Made by a program: the position numbers and the translations under genes. Below the pieces are notes generated by a model, which worked only from the letters and a program-made list of their open reading frames with translations, did not search any database and was not told the DNA's origin. Positions 1 through 7,872 of a stretch of DNA of 35,553 nt are shown piece by piece. Position 1 is the first letter of the stretch. The number at the start of each line of letters is the position of its first letter. Source of the DNA: Candidatus Nitrosopelagicus sp. (GTDB lineage: Archaea; Thermoproteota; Nitrososphaeria; Nitrososphaerales; Nitrosopumilaceae); contig JAOMDR010000014.1 of assembly GCA_028345575.1 (NCBI GenBank), forward strand, positions 1 to 35,553. The letters run 5' to 3'.

Positions 1-767
1 ATCAAAAGTATTTTGAGACAAATAATACTACTGCAGAGATGATAAAATATGCAAATAATGCATTTTTAGCAACTAAGATTAGTTTCATTAACTCACTTGC
101 AAACATTTGCCAAAAAATTCCAGGAACCGATGTAGATGACATTGCAAAAGTGATGGGAATGGATCCTAGAATTAGTGGGTTATTTTTGAAAGCAGGACCT
201 GGATATGGAGGTTCATGTTTTCCAAAAGATGTTCAAGCTCTGATAAGTTTTTCAAAAAGTATCGGATATAATCCAGAATTATTAGAAGCAGTCCAAGATA
301 ATAATTACAAACAGGTTAGAACAATTAGCGATATTTTAGAGAGACAATTAGGAAATTTGAAGGATATGAAAATTGGGTTACTTGGATTATCATTTAAAGA
401 GAATACAGATGATATTAGAGAATCAGTATCCATACGATTGATCGAACATTTGTTAAAGAAAAAATCTAAAATCATTGTACATGATCCTAAAGCCATTAAT
501 AATACCAAAGAAATATTTTTAAAAAGAATTATGTATTGTGAAAAACTTGAAGATGTTTTCAAATTATCAGATTGTGCAGTATTAATGACACCATGGGAAG
601 ATTATAAGAAAATTTCTTCAAAATTAATAAAAAAATTACAATCAAAACTATTCATAGATACACGAAGATTATTGAAACTTAATGATAAAGAAATAATTTT
701 TATTTCTTTAGGGATAGGCGAGAATAAATCATATGATAACTTTTTAAAGTCTTCAAAAAAATTGTAG
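1..767 (+). CDS. ugd: UDP-glucose/UDP-sugar 6-dehydrogenase, C-terminal part (5' truncated by window)
   Basis: NAD-dependent oxidation of a UDP-hexose, probably UDP-glucose, to the uronate in the cytoplasm. The reading frame is open from the first base, so the N-terminal Rossmann domain lies upstream of the window; codons run in phase from base 3. What remains starts in the family's central helix (EMIKYANNAFLATKISF) and carries the catalytic-cysteine motif GYGGSCFPKD (around bases 204-233), followed by the C-terminal UDP-binding domain (GLLGLSFKENTDDIRES, then VLMTPWEDY). It ends 2 nt before the cupin gene and is part of a tightly packed operon. With galU and the UXS-like SDR it would supply UDP-glucuronate and then UDP-pentose. 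Exact substrate (Glc versus a HexNAc) is not proven, but GGSCFPKD favours the UDP-Glc type. Confidence 0.93.
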   Translation, partial: QKYFETNNTTAEMIKYANNAFLATKISFINSLANICQKIPGTDVDDIAKVMGMDPRISGLFLKAGPGYGGSCFPKDVQALISFSKSIGYNPELLEAVQDNNYKQVRTISDILERQLGNLKDMKIGLLGLSFKENTDDIRESVSIRLIEHLLKKKSKIIVHDPKAINNTKEIFLKRIMYCEKLEDVFKLSDCAVLMTPWEDYKKISSKLIKKLQSKLFIDTRRLLKLNDKEIIFISLGIGENKSYDNFLKSSKKL

Positions 768-769
768 AT

Positions 770-1195
770 ATGTCTTCTAATAATGATCAAGTTTTACCTA
801 ATGAAGTAAAAATAAAATTAGAAAAACCATTTGAAGATGAACGAGGTGGGATTCAACCTTTAGTAGATTTCACTATGAAAAGCTGTGTTCTTATTTCATC
901 TAAAAAAGGCACTATAAGAGCAAACCATTATCATAAAACCGATTGGCACTTTTGTTATGTCTTAGAAGGTGAAATTGATTATTATCATAGAAAAGTTGGT
1001 GATAAAGAAGCTCCAAAGTTAGAAAAAATAAAAAAAGATGAGTTATTCTTTACTCCTCCAATGGTTGAACATGCAATGGTTTTCCATAAAGATACTTCAT
1101 TCTTAACATTGGGGGGAAATTCACGAGTACAAGCTGAATATGAAGCTGATCTAGTGAGGATAGAATTAGTTTCTCCCGAGAATGTTTTCAAATGA
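770..1195 (+). CDS. cupin-fold sugar epimerase/isomerase-like protein
   Basis: A 141-residue single-domain cupin. The two conserved cupin motifs are visible: a His cluster (H53, H55, H60 in NHYHKTDWHF) followed by GEIDYY, and a second segment with H101 (PPMVEHAM). These would line a metal or sugar site. Proteins of this type in polysaccharide clusters are usually annotated as RmlC-like or WxcM/FdtA-like NDP-sugar epimerases or isomerases; this one is shorter than classical RmlC. The start ATG lies 2 nt after the dehydrogenase stop, and its last 4 nt (ATGA) overlap the methyltransferase start, so translation is probably coupled. A 3,5-epimerase role next to a sugar C-methyltransferase would be typical, but the reaction is inferred from context only. 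Confidence 0.75.
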   Translation: MSSNNDQVLPNEVKIKLEKPFEDERGGIQPLVDFTMKSCVLISSKKGTIRANHYHKTDWHFCYVLEGEIDYYHRKVGDKEAPKLEKIKKDELFFTPPMVEHAMVFHKDTSFLTLGGNSRVQAEYEADLVRIELVSPENVFK

Positions 1196-2436
1196 GTGAG
1201 CAATGTAGTAGACGAAAAAATTGTCGTTTATGTAATAGTGAAAAATTATGTCAGTGTTTTAAACTGGAATCAACACCACCTGCAAATTCATTTATAAAAA
1301 AAGAGGATATTTTGAAAGAACAAGAACGATTTCCTTTAGAGATTTATTTTTGTGAAAATTGTTTTCATGTGCAAATATTAGATATTGTAGATCCAAAAAT
1401 TTTATTTGAGAATTATGTTTATGTTTCTGGTACGTCACCAATTTTTGTAAAACATTTTGAAGATTATGCAGATTATATTTTAAAAAATTTCCCACAAACA
1501 GAAAATTCATTGATTATAGACATAGGCTCAAATGATGGCACATTATTGCAATTCTTTAAACAAAAAGGTCATAAAGTAGTTGGGATAGATCCTGCAAAAG
1601 AAATATGCAGTAAGGCAAATGATCAGGGAATTGAAACATTGAATGGATTTTTTAATTTTGAATACTCTAAGAAAATTAAAGAGAATTATGGTAAAGCAGG
1701 TATAATCACAGCCAATAATGTATTTGCACATGTAGATGATCTAACAGATTTTGTATCTGGAATTAAACAACTATTATCTAATGATGGTATTTTTGTGTTT
1801 GAAGTATCATATCTTGCAGATGTAATAGACAACTTACTCTTTGATACAATATATCACGAGCATTTATCATATCACTCTGTGATTTCATTAGTTTCCTTTT
1901 TTAATAAAAATGGAATGGAACTGATAGAAGCAAATAGAGTAGAAACTCATGGAGGTTCTTTAAGATGTATTGTAAAACTAAAAGATGGGAAATATGATAT
2001 TAAAGAATCAGTATCAAATTGTATTAATTTAGAGAAAAAACTTGGTTTGAATGAACTAGATACATACAGAAAATTTTTCAATCGTCTTGAAATGAAAAAA
2101 AATGAATTACAAAAATTATTTGAGAAATTGAAAAGAGACAAAAAAACAATTATTGGTTTTGGAGCACCTGCAAAAGCTACAACATTCATGTATCAATTCT
2201 GCATTAATGAAAAAATTATTGATTGTATAATAGATGATAGTCCACTGAAACAGGGATTGTTTTCTCCAGGTATGCATATTCCAGTTTATTCATCTGAAAA
2301 AATTTATGAAAAGAAACCAGATTATATTATTATATTAGCTTGGAATTTTTCTCAATCAATAATGAAAAAACATGATAAGTTTAAAAATAATGGTGGTCAT
2401 TTTATTATTCCATTACCAAAATTGGAAGTATATTAG
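1192..2436 (+). CDS. NDP-sugar C-methyltransferase (NovU/TylC3/EvaC type)
   Basis: A 414-residue protein with the complete three-part architecture of sugar C-methyltransferases. It has an N-terminal zinc-binding domain (C11/C14 in CRLC and C54/C57 in CENC, with the PPANSF segment between), a SAM-binding Rossmann domain with motif I at about 108-117 (IIDIGSNDGT) and the family signature YHEHLSYHS, then a C-terminal domain with GFGAPAKATTFM and DDSPLKQG. These enzymes transfer a methyl group from SAM to a carbon next to a keto group of an NDP-keto-sugar, giving a branched sugar. It overlaps the cupin gene by 4 nt and abuts the next SDR gene with no spacer. This suggests the operon makes a C-methylated sugar; the exact sugar is unknown. 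Confidence 0.88.
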   Translation: MSEQCSRRKNCRLCNSEKLCQCFKLESTPPANSFIKKEDILKEQERFPLEIYFCENCFHVQILDIVDPKILFENYVYVSGTSPIFVKHFEDYADYILKNFPQTENSLIIDIGSNDGTLLQFFKQKGHKVVGIDPAKEICSKANDQGIETLNGFFNFEYSKKIKENYGKAGIITANNVFAHVDDLTDFVSGIKQLLSNDGIFVFEVSYLADVIDNLLFDTIYHEHLSYHSVISLVSFFNKNGMELIEANRVETHGGSLRCIVKLKDGKYDIKESVSNCINLEKKLGLNELDTYRKFFNRLEMKKNELQKLFEKLKRDKKTIIGFGAPAKATTFMYQFCINEKIIDCIIDDSPLKQGLFSPGMHIPVYSSEKIYEKKPDYIIILAWNFSQSIMKKHDKFKNNGGHFIIPLPKLEVY

Positions 2437-3495
2437 ATGAAAAGATTTTTGCTAGAATCAGATGTTAACGAGATAGTTGAACGAATAGAGACTAAAGATA
2501 AATTAGAAGGAAAAACAATTTTGATGACTGGTGCTAGAGGGTTTTTAGGAAGATATTTTATCGATGTGATTAAGAAAATTAATTCAAATTATTTTAAAAA
2601 TCCTATAAAATTTATCGGCATAGATAATTTAATCACATCAGGAGTATTAGGTTCTAGTGTTTATGAGGATGATAACATTACATTCATTGAACATGATGTA
2701 ATTAAGGCTCTCGAAATAAATGATAAACCAGACTATGTTATTCATGCTGCCGGTATAGCTAGTCCACATTACTACAGAACATATCCACTAGAAACACTTG
2801 ATGTTGCAATAAATGGAACTAGACATATGTTAGATTTGGCAAAGAAGAATAACTCAAAATTCATTTTCTTTTCATCAAGTGAAATTTATGGTGATCCAGA
2901 TAAAGAAAACATTCCAACTTCAGAGAAATATAGAGGAAATGTATCTACACTAGGTCCAAGATCTTGTTATGACGAAGGGAAAAGGGTTGGCGAGACATTA
3001 TGTCACATCTATCAAACAAATTTTGGTGTTGATACTAATATTATTCGTCCTTTCAATTTTTATGGTCCAGGAATGCAAGAAAAAGATTTTAGAGTATTGC
3101 CTAATTTTGGTAGTAGAATTAAAGCAGGATTACCATTGAAGATTTATGGTCATGGAAATCAGACAAGAACCTTTTGTTATATTACGGATGCAATAGTTGG
3201 TTTGTTTAAAGTAATAATTGATGGACATGGTGGAGAATCCTACAATATCGGTAACCCAGTTCCAGAAATTTCAATGATTGAACTTGTAAAAAAAATAAAG
3301 AAAATTTTAGGAGAACAAATACAATATCAAATAATAGATTATCCAGATACATATCCATCAGATGAACCTAATAGAAGATGCCCCAACATACAGAAGGCAA
3401 TAGAAGAAATAGATTATAATCCACGTGTTAATATTGATGAAGGTCTAAAAAGATTTTTTCAGTGGACAGATGAAAATTATGAAGGATTGCAATGA
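2437..3495 (+). CDS. NAD-dependent sugar epimerase/dehydratase, UDP-glucuronate decarboxylase-like
   Basis: Extended short-chain dehydrogenase of 352 residues. The NAD-binding motif GARGFLG sits at 32-38 after a roughly 25-residue N-terminal extension. The catalytic YxxxK is Y178-x3-K182 inside RSCYDEGKR, with SSSEIYGD upstream. The combination of HAAGIASPHYY, GPRSCYDEGKR and RPFNFYGPGM resembles UDP-glucuronate decarboxylase (UDP-xylose synthase) more than GalE or RmlB. Upstream Ugd would supply UDP-glucuronate. It starts directly after the methyltransferase stop and its ATGA overlaps the GT2 gene. Alternative functions in the same superfamily (4,6-dehydratase, 4-keto reductase, apiose-synthase-like) cannot be excluded, particularly with a C-methyltransferase as neighbour. 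Confidence 0.82.
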   Translation: MKRFLLESDVNEIVERIETKDKLEGKTILMTGARGFLGRYFIDVIKKINSNYFKNPIKFIGIDNLITSGVLGSSVYEDDNITFIEHDVIKALEINDKPDYVIHAAGIASPHYYRTYPLETLDVAINGTRHMLDLAKKNNSKFIFFSSSEIYGDPDKENIPTSEKYRGNVSTLGPRSCYDEGKRVGETLCHIYQTNFGVDTNIIRPFNFYGPGMQEKDFRVLPNFGSRIKAGLPLKIYGHGNQTRTFCYITDAIVGLFKVIIDGHGGESYNIGNPVPEISMIELVKKIKKILGEQIQYQIIDYPDTYPSDEPNRRCPNIQKAIEEIDYNPRVNIDEGLKRFFQWTDENYEGLQ

Positions 3496-4211
3496 ACAAA
3501 GAAGAGATCACAGTTAGTGTTATCGTACCAGTCTATAATGAAGAAAAAACACTGCATACCGTACTAGAAAAAATTAATCAACAAAATATTTTTGGGTTCA
3601 AAATAGAAACAATTGTGATAAATGATGGTTCAACAGATAATTCATTGAAAATTCTTGAAGAAGATTCTAAATTATTTCATAAATTGATTAATTTAGAAAG
3701 AAATAGTGGCAAAGGTGCAGCAGTAAGAGAAGGATTGAAATTTGCCACAGGAGATTATATTTTATTTCAAGATGCAGATATGGAATACGATCCTTCTGAA
3801 TATGGAAAACTTTTGGAGCCAATAATTAAAGAGAATGCAGATATTGTAATAGGTAGCAGATTAATGACCTCATCATTAACAAGACGTGGAGGTTATTCAA
3901 GAAATAGGATAGGAAATAATTTTATCACATTTTTATTTAATTTATTAAATCATACAACCTTTACTGATATTTACAGTGGATACCTTATTTTTAAAAGAAG
4001 AAATATCACACCTGATAAATTAAGAACAGATGGATGGGAACAACAAGCAGAGATATTATCAAAAATAGTAAAAAATTCTAGTAAAATATGTGATGTACCA
4101 ATTGCATATTATGGACGAACTTATGAAGAAGGTAAAAAAATAAAACCAAAAGATGTGTTTAAGATAATTTCAACCATCATAGGAGAAAAGATTTCACCAT
4201 CTAAGAATTAG
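3492..4211 (+). CDS. family 2 glycosyltransferase (DPM1/polyprenyl-phosphate sugar transferase-like)
   Basis: A 239-residue GT-A protein. It has the N-terminal SVIVPVYNEEKTL motif, NDGSTDNS for nucleotide binding, SGKGAAVREGL, and a DAD metal site near residue 98 (FQDADMEYDP). There is no C-terminal membrane domain. Size and motifs match soluble dolichyl-phosphate mannose/glucose synthase-like enzymes, which charge a lipid carrier on the cytoplasmic membrane face. It is the last gene of the plus-strand operon and overlaps the previous gene by 4 nt (ATGA). The donor may be the UDP- or NDP-sugar made by the upstream genes; this is inference from operon order. Confidence 0.88.
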   Translation: MNKEEITVSVIVPVYNEEKTLHTVLEKINQQNIFGFKIETIVINDGSTDNSLKILEEDSKLFHKLINLERNSGKGAAVREGLKFATGDYILFQDADMEYDPSEYGKLLEPIIKENADIVIGSRLMTSSLTRRGGYSRNRIGNNFITFLFNLLNHTTFTDIYSGYLIFKRRNITPDKLRTDGWEQQAEILSKIVKNSSKICDVPIAYYGRTYEEGKKIKPKDVFKIISTIIGEKISPSKN

Positions 4212-4260
4212 AATTAATTTTGATTAAGATTAAAATAAATAGTAAAATAGAGTGGAATAG

Positions 4261-4270
4261 TATTTTTAAG
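4261..4270 (+). promoter_or_regulatory. TATA-like box upstream of galU
   Basis: TATTTTTAAG is centred about 25 nt before the galU ATG at 4290. A purine-rich GAGAGG at 4281-4286 lies close to the ATG and might act as a Shine-Dalgarno, but spacing is short. A separate promoter for galU is plausible since 78 nt separate it from the GT2 gene. Confidence 0.35.
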
Positions 4271-4289
4271 AGAATCAACTAGAGAGGTT

Positions 4290-5123
4290 ATGATAAATAA
4301 AATTGTCATTCCTGCAGGAGGATTAGGTACTAGATTATTACCAATTACAAAAGTGATACCAAAAGAGATGATGCCACTATTTTTACACGGTAAAAATGGA
4401 GAGATAATTGTAAAACCATTAATTCAGATAATATATGAAAAATTTTTCAAGTTTGGATTGCGTGAATATTGTGTAATTGTGGGAAAGCAAAAAAGAACTA
4501 TCGAGGATCATTTTACACCAAATCAGGAATTTTTGAGAAATTTTCATAAAAATACAAAATTCAAAACTGATTTAGAGAAATTTTATTCGATGTTAAATGA
4601 ATCAAAGATATTTTGGGTAAATCAACCAAATCCTAGAGGTTTTGGTGATGCAGTAAAACACGCAGGATCATTTGTGGGAAATGATGATTTCTTAGTCACA
4701 GCTGGAGATACACTCTTACCAACAGGAGATAAAATTATTAAAAAATTATTGAATTCAAAACTACAAGGAGAAAATGATGCAATAATATTACTGAAGAAAG
4801 TATCGAACCCAAAAAGATTTGGTGTCGCAGTAGTTAAGGAGGAAAAACATAAAATGAAAGTAATCAATGTTGAGGAAAAACCAAAAAAGCCAAAATCAAA
4901 TTTATCAATAGTAGCATTATACAGATTTAGACCATCAATTATCAAAGCATTAAATGAAATAAAATCTAACAAGACAGAATTACAATTAACTAGTGGAATT
5001 CAGAAATTAATTGATTGGGGCGGAAATGTTTCATGTATGATATTAGATGAAAAAGATCAGGTCATAGATATTGGAACAGGAGATTCATACCTTAATACTA
5101 TTCTAAAATTTAAAGCAATTTGA
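4290..5123 (+). CDS. galU: UTP-glucose-1-phosphate uridylyltransferase
   Basis: Makes UDP-glucose from UTP and glucose-1-phosphate. The 277-residue length is normal for GalU. Visible are the N-terminal nucleotide-binding signature GGLGTRLLPITKVIPKEM, the segment NPRGFGDAV, TAGDTL as the metal-binding aspartate region, and VEEKP followed by the sugar-site segment. A RmlA-type or other nucleotidyltransferase is less likely because of the KVIPKEMMPL segment. It has its own promoter-like region (TATTTTTAAG at 4261-4270) and a purine-rich GAGAGG just before the ATG. It would feed UDP-glucose to the Ugd/UXS-like pair upstream. It ends base-to-base against the stop of the convergent membrane gene. 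Confidence 0.93.
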   Translation: MINKIVIPAGGLGTRLLPITKVIPKEMMPLFLHGKNGEIIVKPLIQIIYEKFFKFGLREYCVIVGKQKRTIEDHFTPNQEFLRNFHKNTKFKTDLEKFYSMLNESKIFWVNQPNPRGFGDAVKHAGSFVGNDDFLVTAGDTLLPTGDKIIKKLLNSKLQGENDAIILLKKVSNPKRFGVAVVKEEKHKMKVINVEEKPKKPKSNLSIVALYRFRPSIIKALNEIKSNKTELQLTSGIQKLIDWGGNVSCMILDEKDQVIDIGTGDSYLNTILKFKAI

Positions 5124-6071
5124 TTAATCATTATTAGATGTGTTAAGTGAAAAACCTCCTATTAATTTCATGAAAATAAATCCAATTATAACACCATACC
5201 ACCTAGTAAAAATTCTAATAAATATTACCAAAGTCAAGGCTAAAGAAAGTTCAATATTTTGATATGAAAAGAAACCAGCTAAACTTCCTTCTACCACACC
5301 AATACCCATAGGCAAAAATGAGACAACTCCAATAATTATAGAAGTTGTGTATGTAGCAGCAAGTTGTAAAAATTCTAGACTATCAACATTAAAAGAAAGC
5401 AGTACAAGATATGCGATTACAGATTCTATTAACCAAAAAATTACAGATAGAAAAGAAGAAATAATAAAGATTTTTTTATCTATTGATTTTTTTAGAATTA
5501 AATAAGAATCAGAAAGTGATGGAACATATTTTTTTAGAAATTTTTTTTGTGAAACAAAATTCATGAATTTTTTAAAAGATTTTTCAGATGAAAGTAAAAT
5601 ATACATAATTACAAATAAGCTACCAGTTAATGCTACAGCATATATGCTAAAATCAAAATAAAATAATCCTAAAACAGATACAACTAAGATACCAATAATA
5701 TTATAAAATTGCTCAGATACAATTATGGGAATAGTATTTTTTTTGGGGATTTCAAATTTTGAGTGTAGCATGTGTGCTTTTATCAATTCTCCTATTTTTC
5801 CAGGTGTAGCTGACATGGCAAAACCTGTCATGTATATTTTGAAATTTTCTTTTTTTGGTATGTCTATATTAGAATTTTTTAAAAGTAAATGCCATCGCAT
5901 GAAAAGTATAAACCAACTTAGAGGAGCTAAAGAAAGAATATATGGTAAAAATTCTGTCTTCATATCTAAAATTTTATCCAGTATAATATTTAGATCAGAA
6001 ACAATAAGAAAAGTGATATAGATCACTATAGCACCTACTAAAATAAAATAGAATCTGTTATCAAATTTCAT
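5124..6071 (-). CDS. lysylphosphatidylglycerol synthase TM-region/UPF0104 family membrane protein (flippase-like)
   Basis: A 315-residue polytopic membrane protein with about 7-8 hydrophobic segments, starting with one at residues 7-25. It contains a typical UPF0104/AglD_N-type stretch (GFAMSATPGKIGELIKA, residues about 88-104) and a C-terminal SFLPMGIGVVEG. Archaeal members of this family occur in N-glycosylation and polyisoprenoid-linked sugar loci and are suspected to move or process lipid-linked glycans. No catalytic aminoacyl-transferase domain is attached, so lysyl-PG synthesis is unlikely. Its stop codon touches the galU stop. Its own promoter-like ATAATAAATTGA lies about 26 nt before the ATG. 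Role in glycan lipid translocation is inference from location. Confidence 0.8.
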   Translation of the reverse strand: MKFDNRFYFILVGAIVIYITFLIVSDLNIILDKILDMKTEFLPYILSLAPLSWFILFMRWHLLLKNSNIDIPKKENFKIYMTGFAMSATPGKIGELIKAHMLHSKFEIPKKNTIPIIVSEQFYNIIGILVVSVLGLFYFDFSIYAVALTGSLFVIMYILLSSEKSFKKFMNFVSQKKFLKKYVPSLSDSYLILKKSIDKKIFIISSFLSVIFWLIESVIAYLVLLSFNVDSLEFLQLAATYTTSIIIGVVSFLPMGIGVVEGSLAGFFSYQNIELSLALTLVIFIRIFTRWYGVIIGFIFMKLIGGFSLNTSNND

Positions 6072-6117
6072 TTTTAAATTTCACTTCTCATCAATTTATT
6101 ATATCAATTTGAAAAAT

Positions 6118-6909
6118 TTATCGAGTTTTTCTTTTTTGTTCATGTTTCAATTTTCCTTTTTTGAGGGTTTTTGTGTTGAATTGTTTATTGATACTTTTAA
6201 TCATGTTTAGTGTTTCATTTTCAATTAGTTCTAAATTTGGCAATACACAATGACCTCCAATGATACCAGGAAACATTTTTGGTCGATTACCTAGATAGTT
6301 GTGGATTTCATCAGAAAATGTCCACATTTCATCATAATCAACATTATGCTTCATAGTAATCATCTTACTCATTTGTGCATAATTGATTAACCAACCATAA
6401 TACGAGGTATCACACACTATTTTAGCTAATTCCAAAGTTAACGGTTCGGACATTTGTTTTGTTTTAATTCCAGATTGTTTCATTGATTTTGAAAAAGATT
6501 TTGCAACAGATTTATTATTTTTCACATTTTTTTCCATAGCAAAAAACTTAGTATAACGTTTCAAGTCATATGACATTCTTTTATGGACACCACGTGTAGC
6601 ACTGTAAATAATAGGCACATCTGATTTTGATTGAATTTTTTGTGTTGTGTATGGTTTGATTGTACTATGTATGACTATAAATTCTGGAGAAAATAATTTT
6701 TCAAGAGATCTCACATTAGATACAAAATTACTAGTATAAGGAATGCAAACATGTAAAAACCTAGTAGGCAGATCTGAATGTTTTTCAAATAATGAATTCA
6801 TTAATTTTTTGTTTTTATCATATCCAACACAAATTGTATTTTTAGATATTAATTTGAGAATTGGTTGACCAATTTCCCCTAGACCAGCAACAACATTTTT
6901 TGTCTCCAT
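6118..6909 (-). CDS. shortened UDP-sugar dehydrogenase-like NAD-binding protein
   Basis: Distant relative of UDP-sugar 6-dehydrogenases. The N-terminal Rossmann motif (VVAGLGEIG), a strand-turn reading IHSTIKP, a helix with LELAKIVCDT whose lysine aligns with the family's catalytic-pocket Lys, and GIIGGHCVLPN that aligns with the catalytic-cysteine motif GGSC/GGHC are visible. The C-terminal UDP-binding domain is missing; after the Cys motif only about 40 mostly basic residues follow. The glutamate region of true dehydrogenases (PE.L.EG) is replaced by YSATRGVH. I chose the ATG at 6909; a TTG four codons upstream (6921) is possible. It is third in a minus-strand set after the deacetylase and formyltransferase. 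Substrate unknown; a dehydrogenase acting on a non-UDP substrate or a regulatory paralogue are both possible. Confidence 0.65.
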   Translation of the reverse strand: METKNVVAGLGEIGQPILKLISKNTICVGYDKNKKLMNSLFEKHSDLPTRFLHVCIPYTSNFVSNVRSLEKLFSPEFIVIHSTIKPYTTQKIQSKSDVPIIYSATRGVHKRMSYDLKRYTKFFAMEKNVKNNKSVAKSFSKSMKQSGIKTKQMSEPLTLELAKIVCDTSYYGWLINYAQMSKMITMKHNVDYDEMWTFSDEIHNYLGNRPKMFPGIIGGHCVLPNLELIENETLNMIKSINKQFNTKTLKKGKLKHEQKRKTR

Positions 6910-6944
6910 TAAATATATCAAAATTTTTTAGGTTAATACTGTTA

Positions 6945-7859
6945 CTAGATTAAGATATCACCAGTATTTACTTCACCGTCATAATCAGTTATCAGAATTA
7001 GACCAACTTTACACTTTACAACAAAGTCTCCAGTTGAAAATTTTTCTACAACTTGACCGATTTTTGCATCTAAGAAATCAATTTTAGTGTCAAAGGGTTG
7101 AGCTTTCCAGAACATGATTTTTTGTTTATGAATAAAAGAGAATGCACCAGGATATGGTTTAGTAACTGCTTTAATCAGATTATGTATTTCAAATGTAGTT
7201 TTATTCCAGGAAATTTTACCATCTTCAGGAGTTCTTTTTGGATAAAAACTAGGTTCACCTTTTTGAGGTATTCTAGAAAAATCATTTAGAAAGATTTTTG
7301 GAATTAAATTCGATAGTGATTGTTTCATAACTAAGGATATTTTATAGTAAATTGTTTGACACGTATCCCATTCATTAATATCAAAAGTTTGATGATAAAG
7401 GATATCACCATCATCAACTCCAGGAGTTAAAAGGAATAACTGCAAAATAAAGTGTTTTTTTCCTTCAATAATAGACCAATTTACCGGAGAACGTCCTCTT
7501 CCTTTTGGTAATAATTCGGAACTTCCATGTGAACCAATTCCACCTATTCTCAAAGTTTCTAAAACATTTTCAGGTATAAGACGTTGCCATCCACATACAA
7601 GTAACAAATCGAATTTTTCATTTTGAAAAAATGATAGATCTGATTCATCTTTCAAAGAATATAATTTTGGATAAAAGATCGGTATATTGTATTTGATAGA
7701 AAGTGTTTCAAATGATTTGTAACCAGATACTTTTGATTTTTCTGCTTGTTCAGAATTTAGAGAAATAATGTGAGAAATTTGTATGCCTTGTGATATAAGA
7801 TGATTTGTTACATCATATCCAAATTCTGTACAACCACATACTACAATTTTTTTATTCAT
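6945..7859 (-). CDS. formyltransferase-family protein (sugar N-formyltransferase-like)
   Basis: A 304-residue protein with the Fmt/ArnA-type formyltransferase fold: FDLLLVCGWQRLIP, then SHGSSELLPKGRGRSPVNW, then GVDDGDIL, followed by the C-terminal OB-like domain. The catalytic His (H111) and Asp (D149 in VDDGDIL) of the N-x-H...D triad are present, but the Asn position is Gly (G109). Archaea do not formylate initiator Met-tRNA, and the neighbours are glycan genes, so a role on an amino sugar using a formyl-folate donor is more likely than Met-tRNA formylation. Gap to the upstream deacetylase gene is 13 nt, so they are probably co-transcribed. Activity is uncertain because of the missing Asn. 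Confidence 0.75.
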   Translation of the reverse strand: MNKKIVVCGCTEFGYDVTNHLISQGIQISHIISLNSEQAEKSKVSGYKSFETLSIKYNIPIFYPKLYSLKDESDLSFFQNEKFDLLLVCGWQRLIPENVLETLRIGGIGSHGSSELLPKGRGRSPVNWSIIEGKKHFILQLFLLTPGVDDGDILYHQTFDINEWDTCQTIYYKISLVMKQSLSNLIPKIFLNDFSRIPQKGEPSFYPKRTPEDGKISWNKTTFEIHNLIKAVTKPYPGAFSFIHKQKIMFWKAQPFDTKIDFLDAKIGQVVEKFSTGDFVVKCKVGLILITDYDGEVNTGDILI

Positions 7860-7872
7860 TTAAATCAAAAGT

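Noticed and set aside
6945-7859. Annotation as methionyl-tRNA formyltransferase
   Set aside because: Archaea start translation with unformylated Met, the catalytic Asn is replaced, and the neighbours are glycan genes. Only the family fold is supported.
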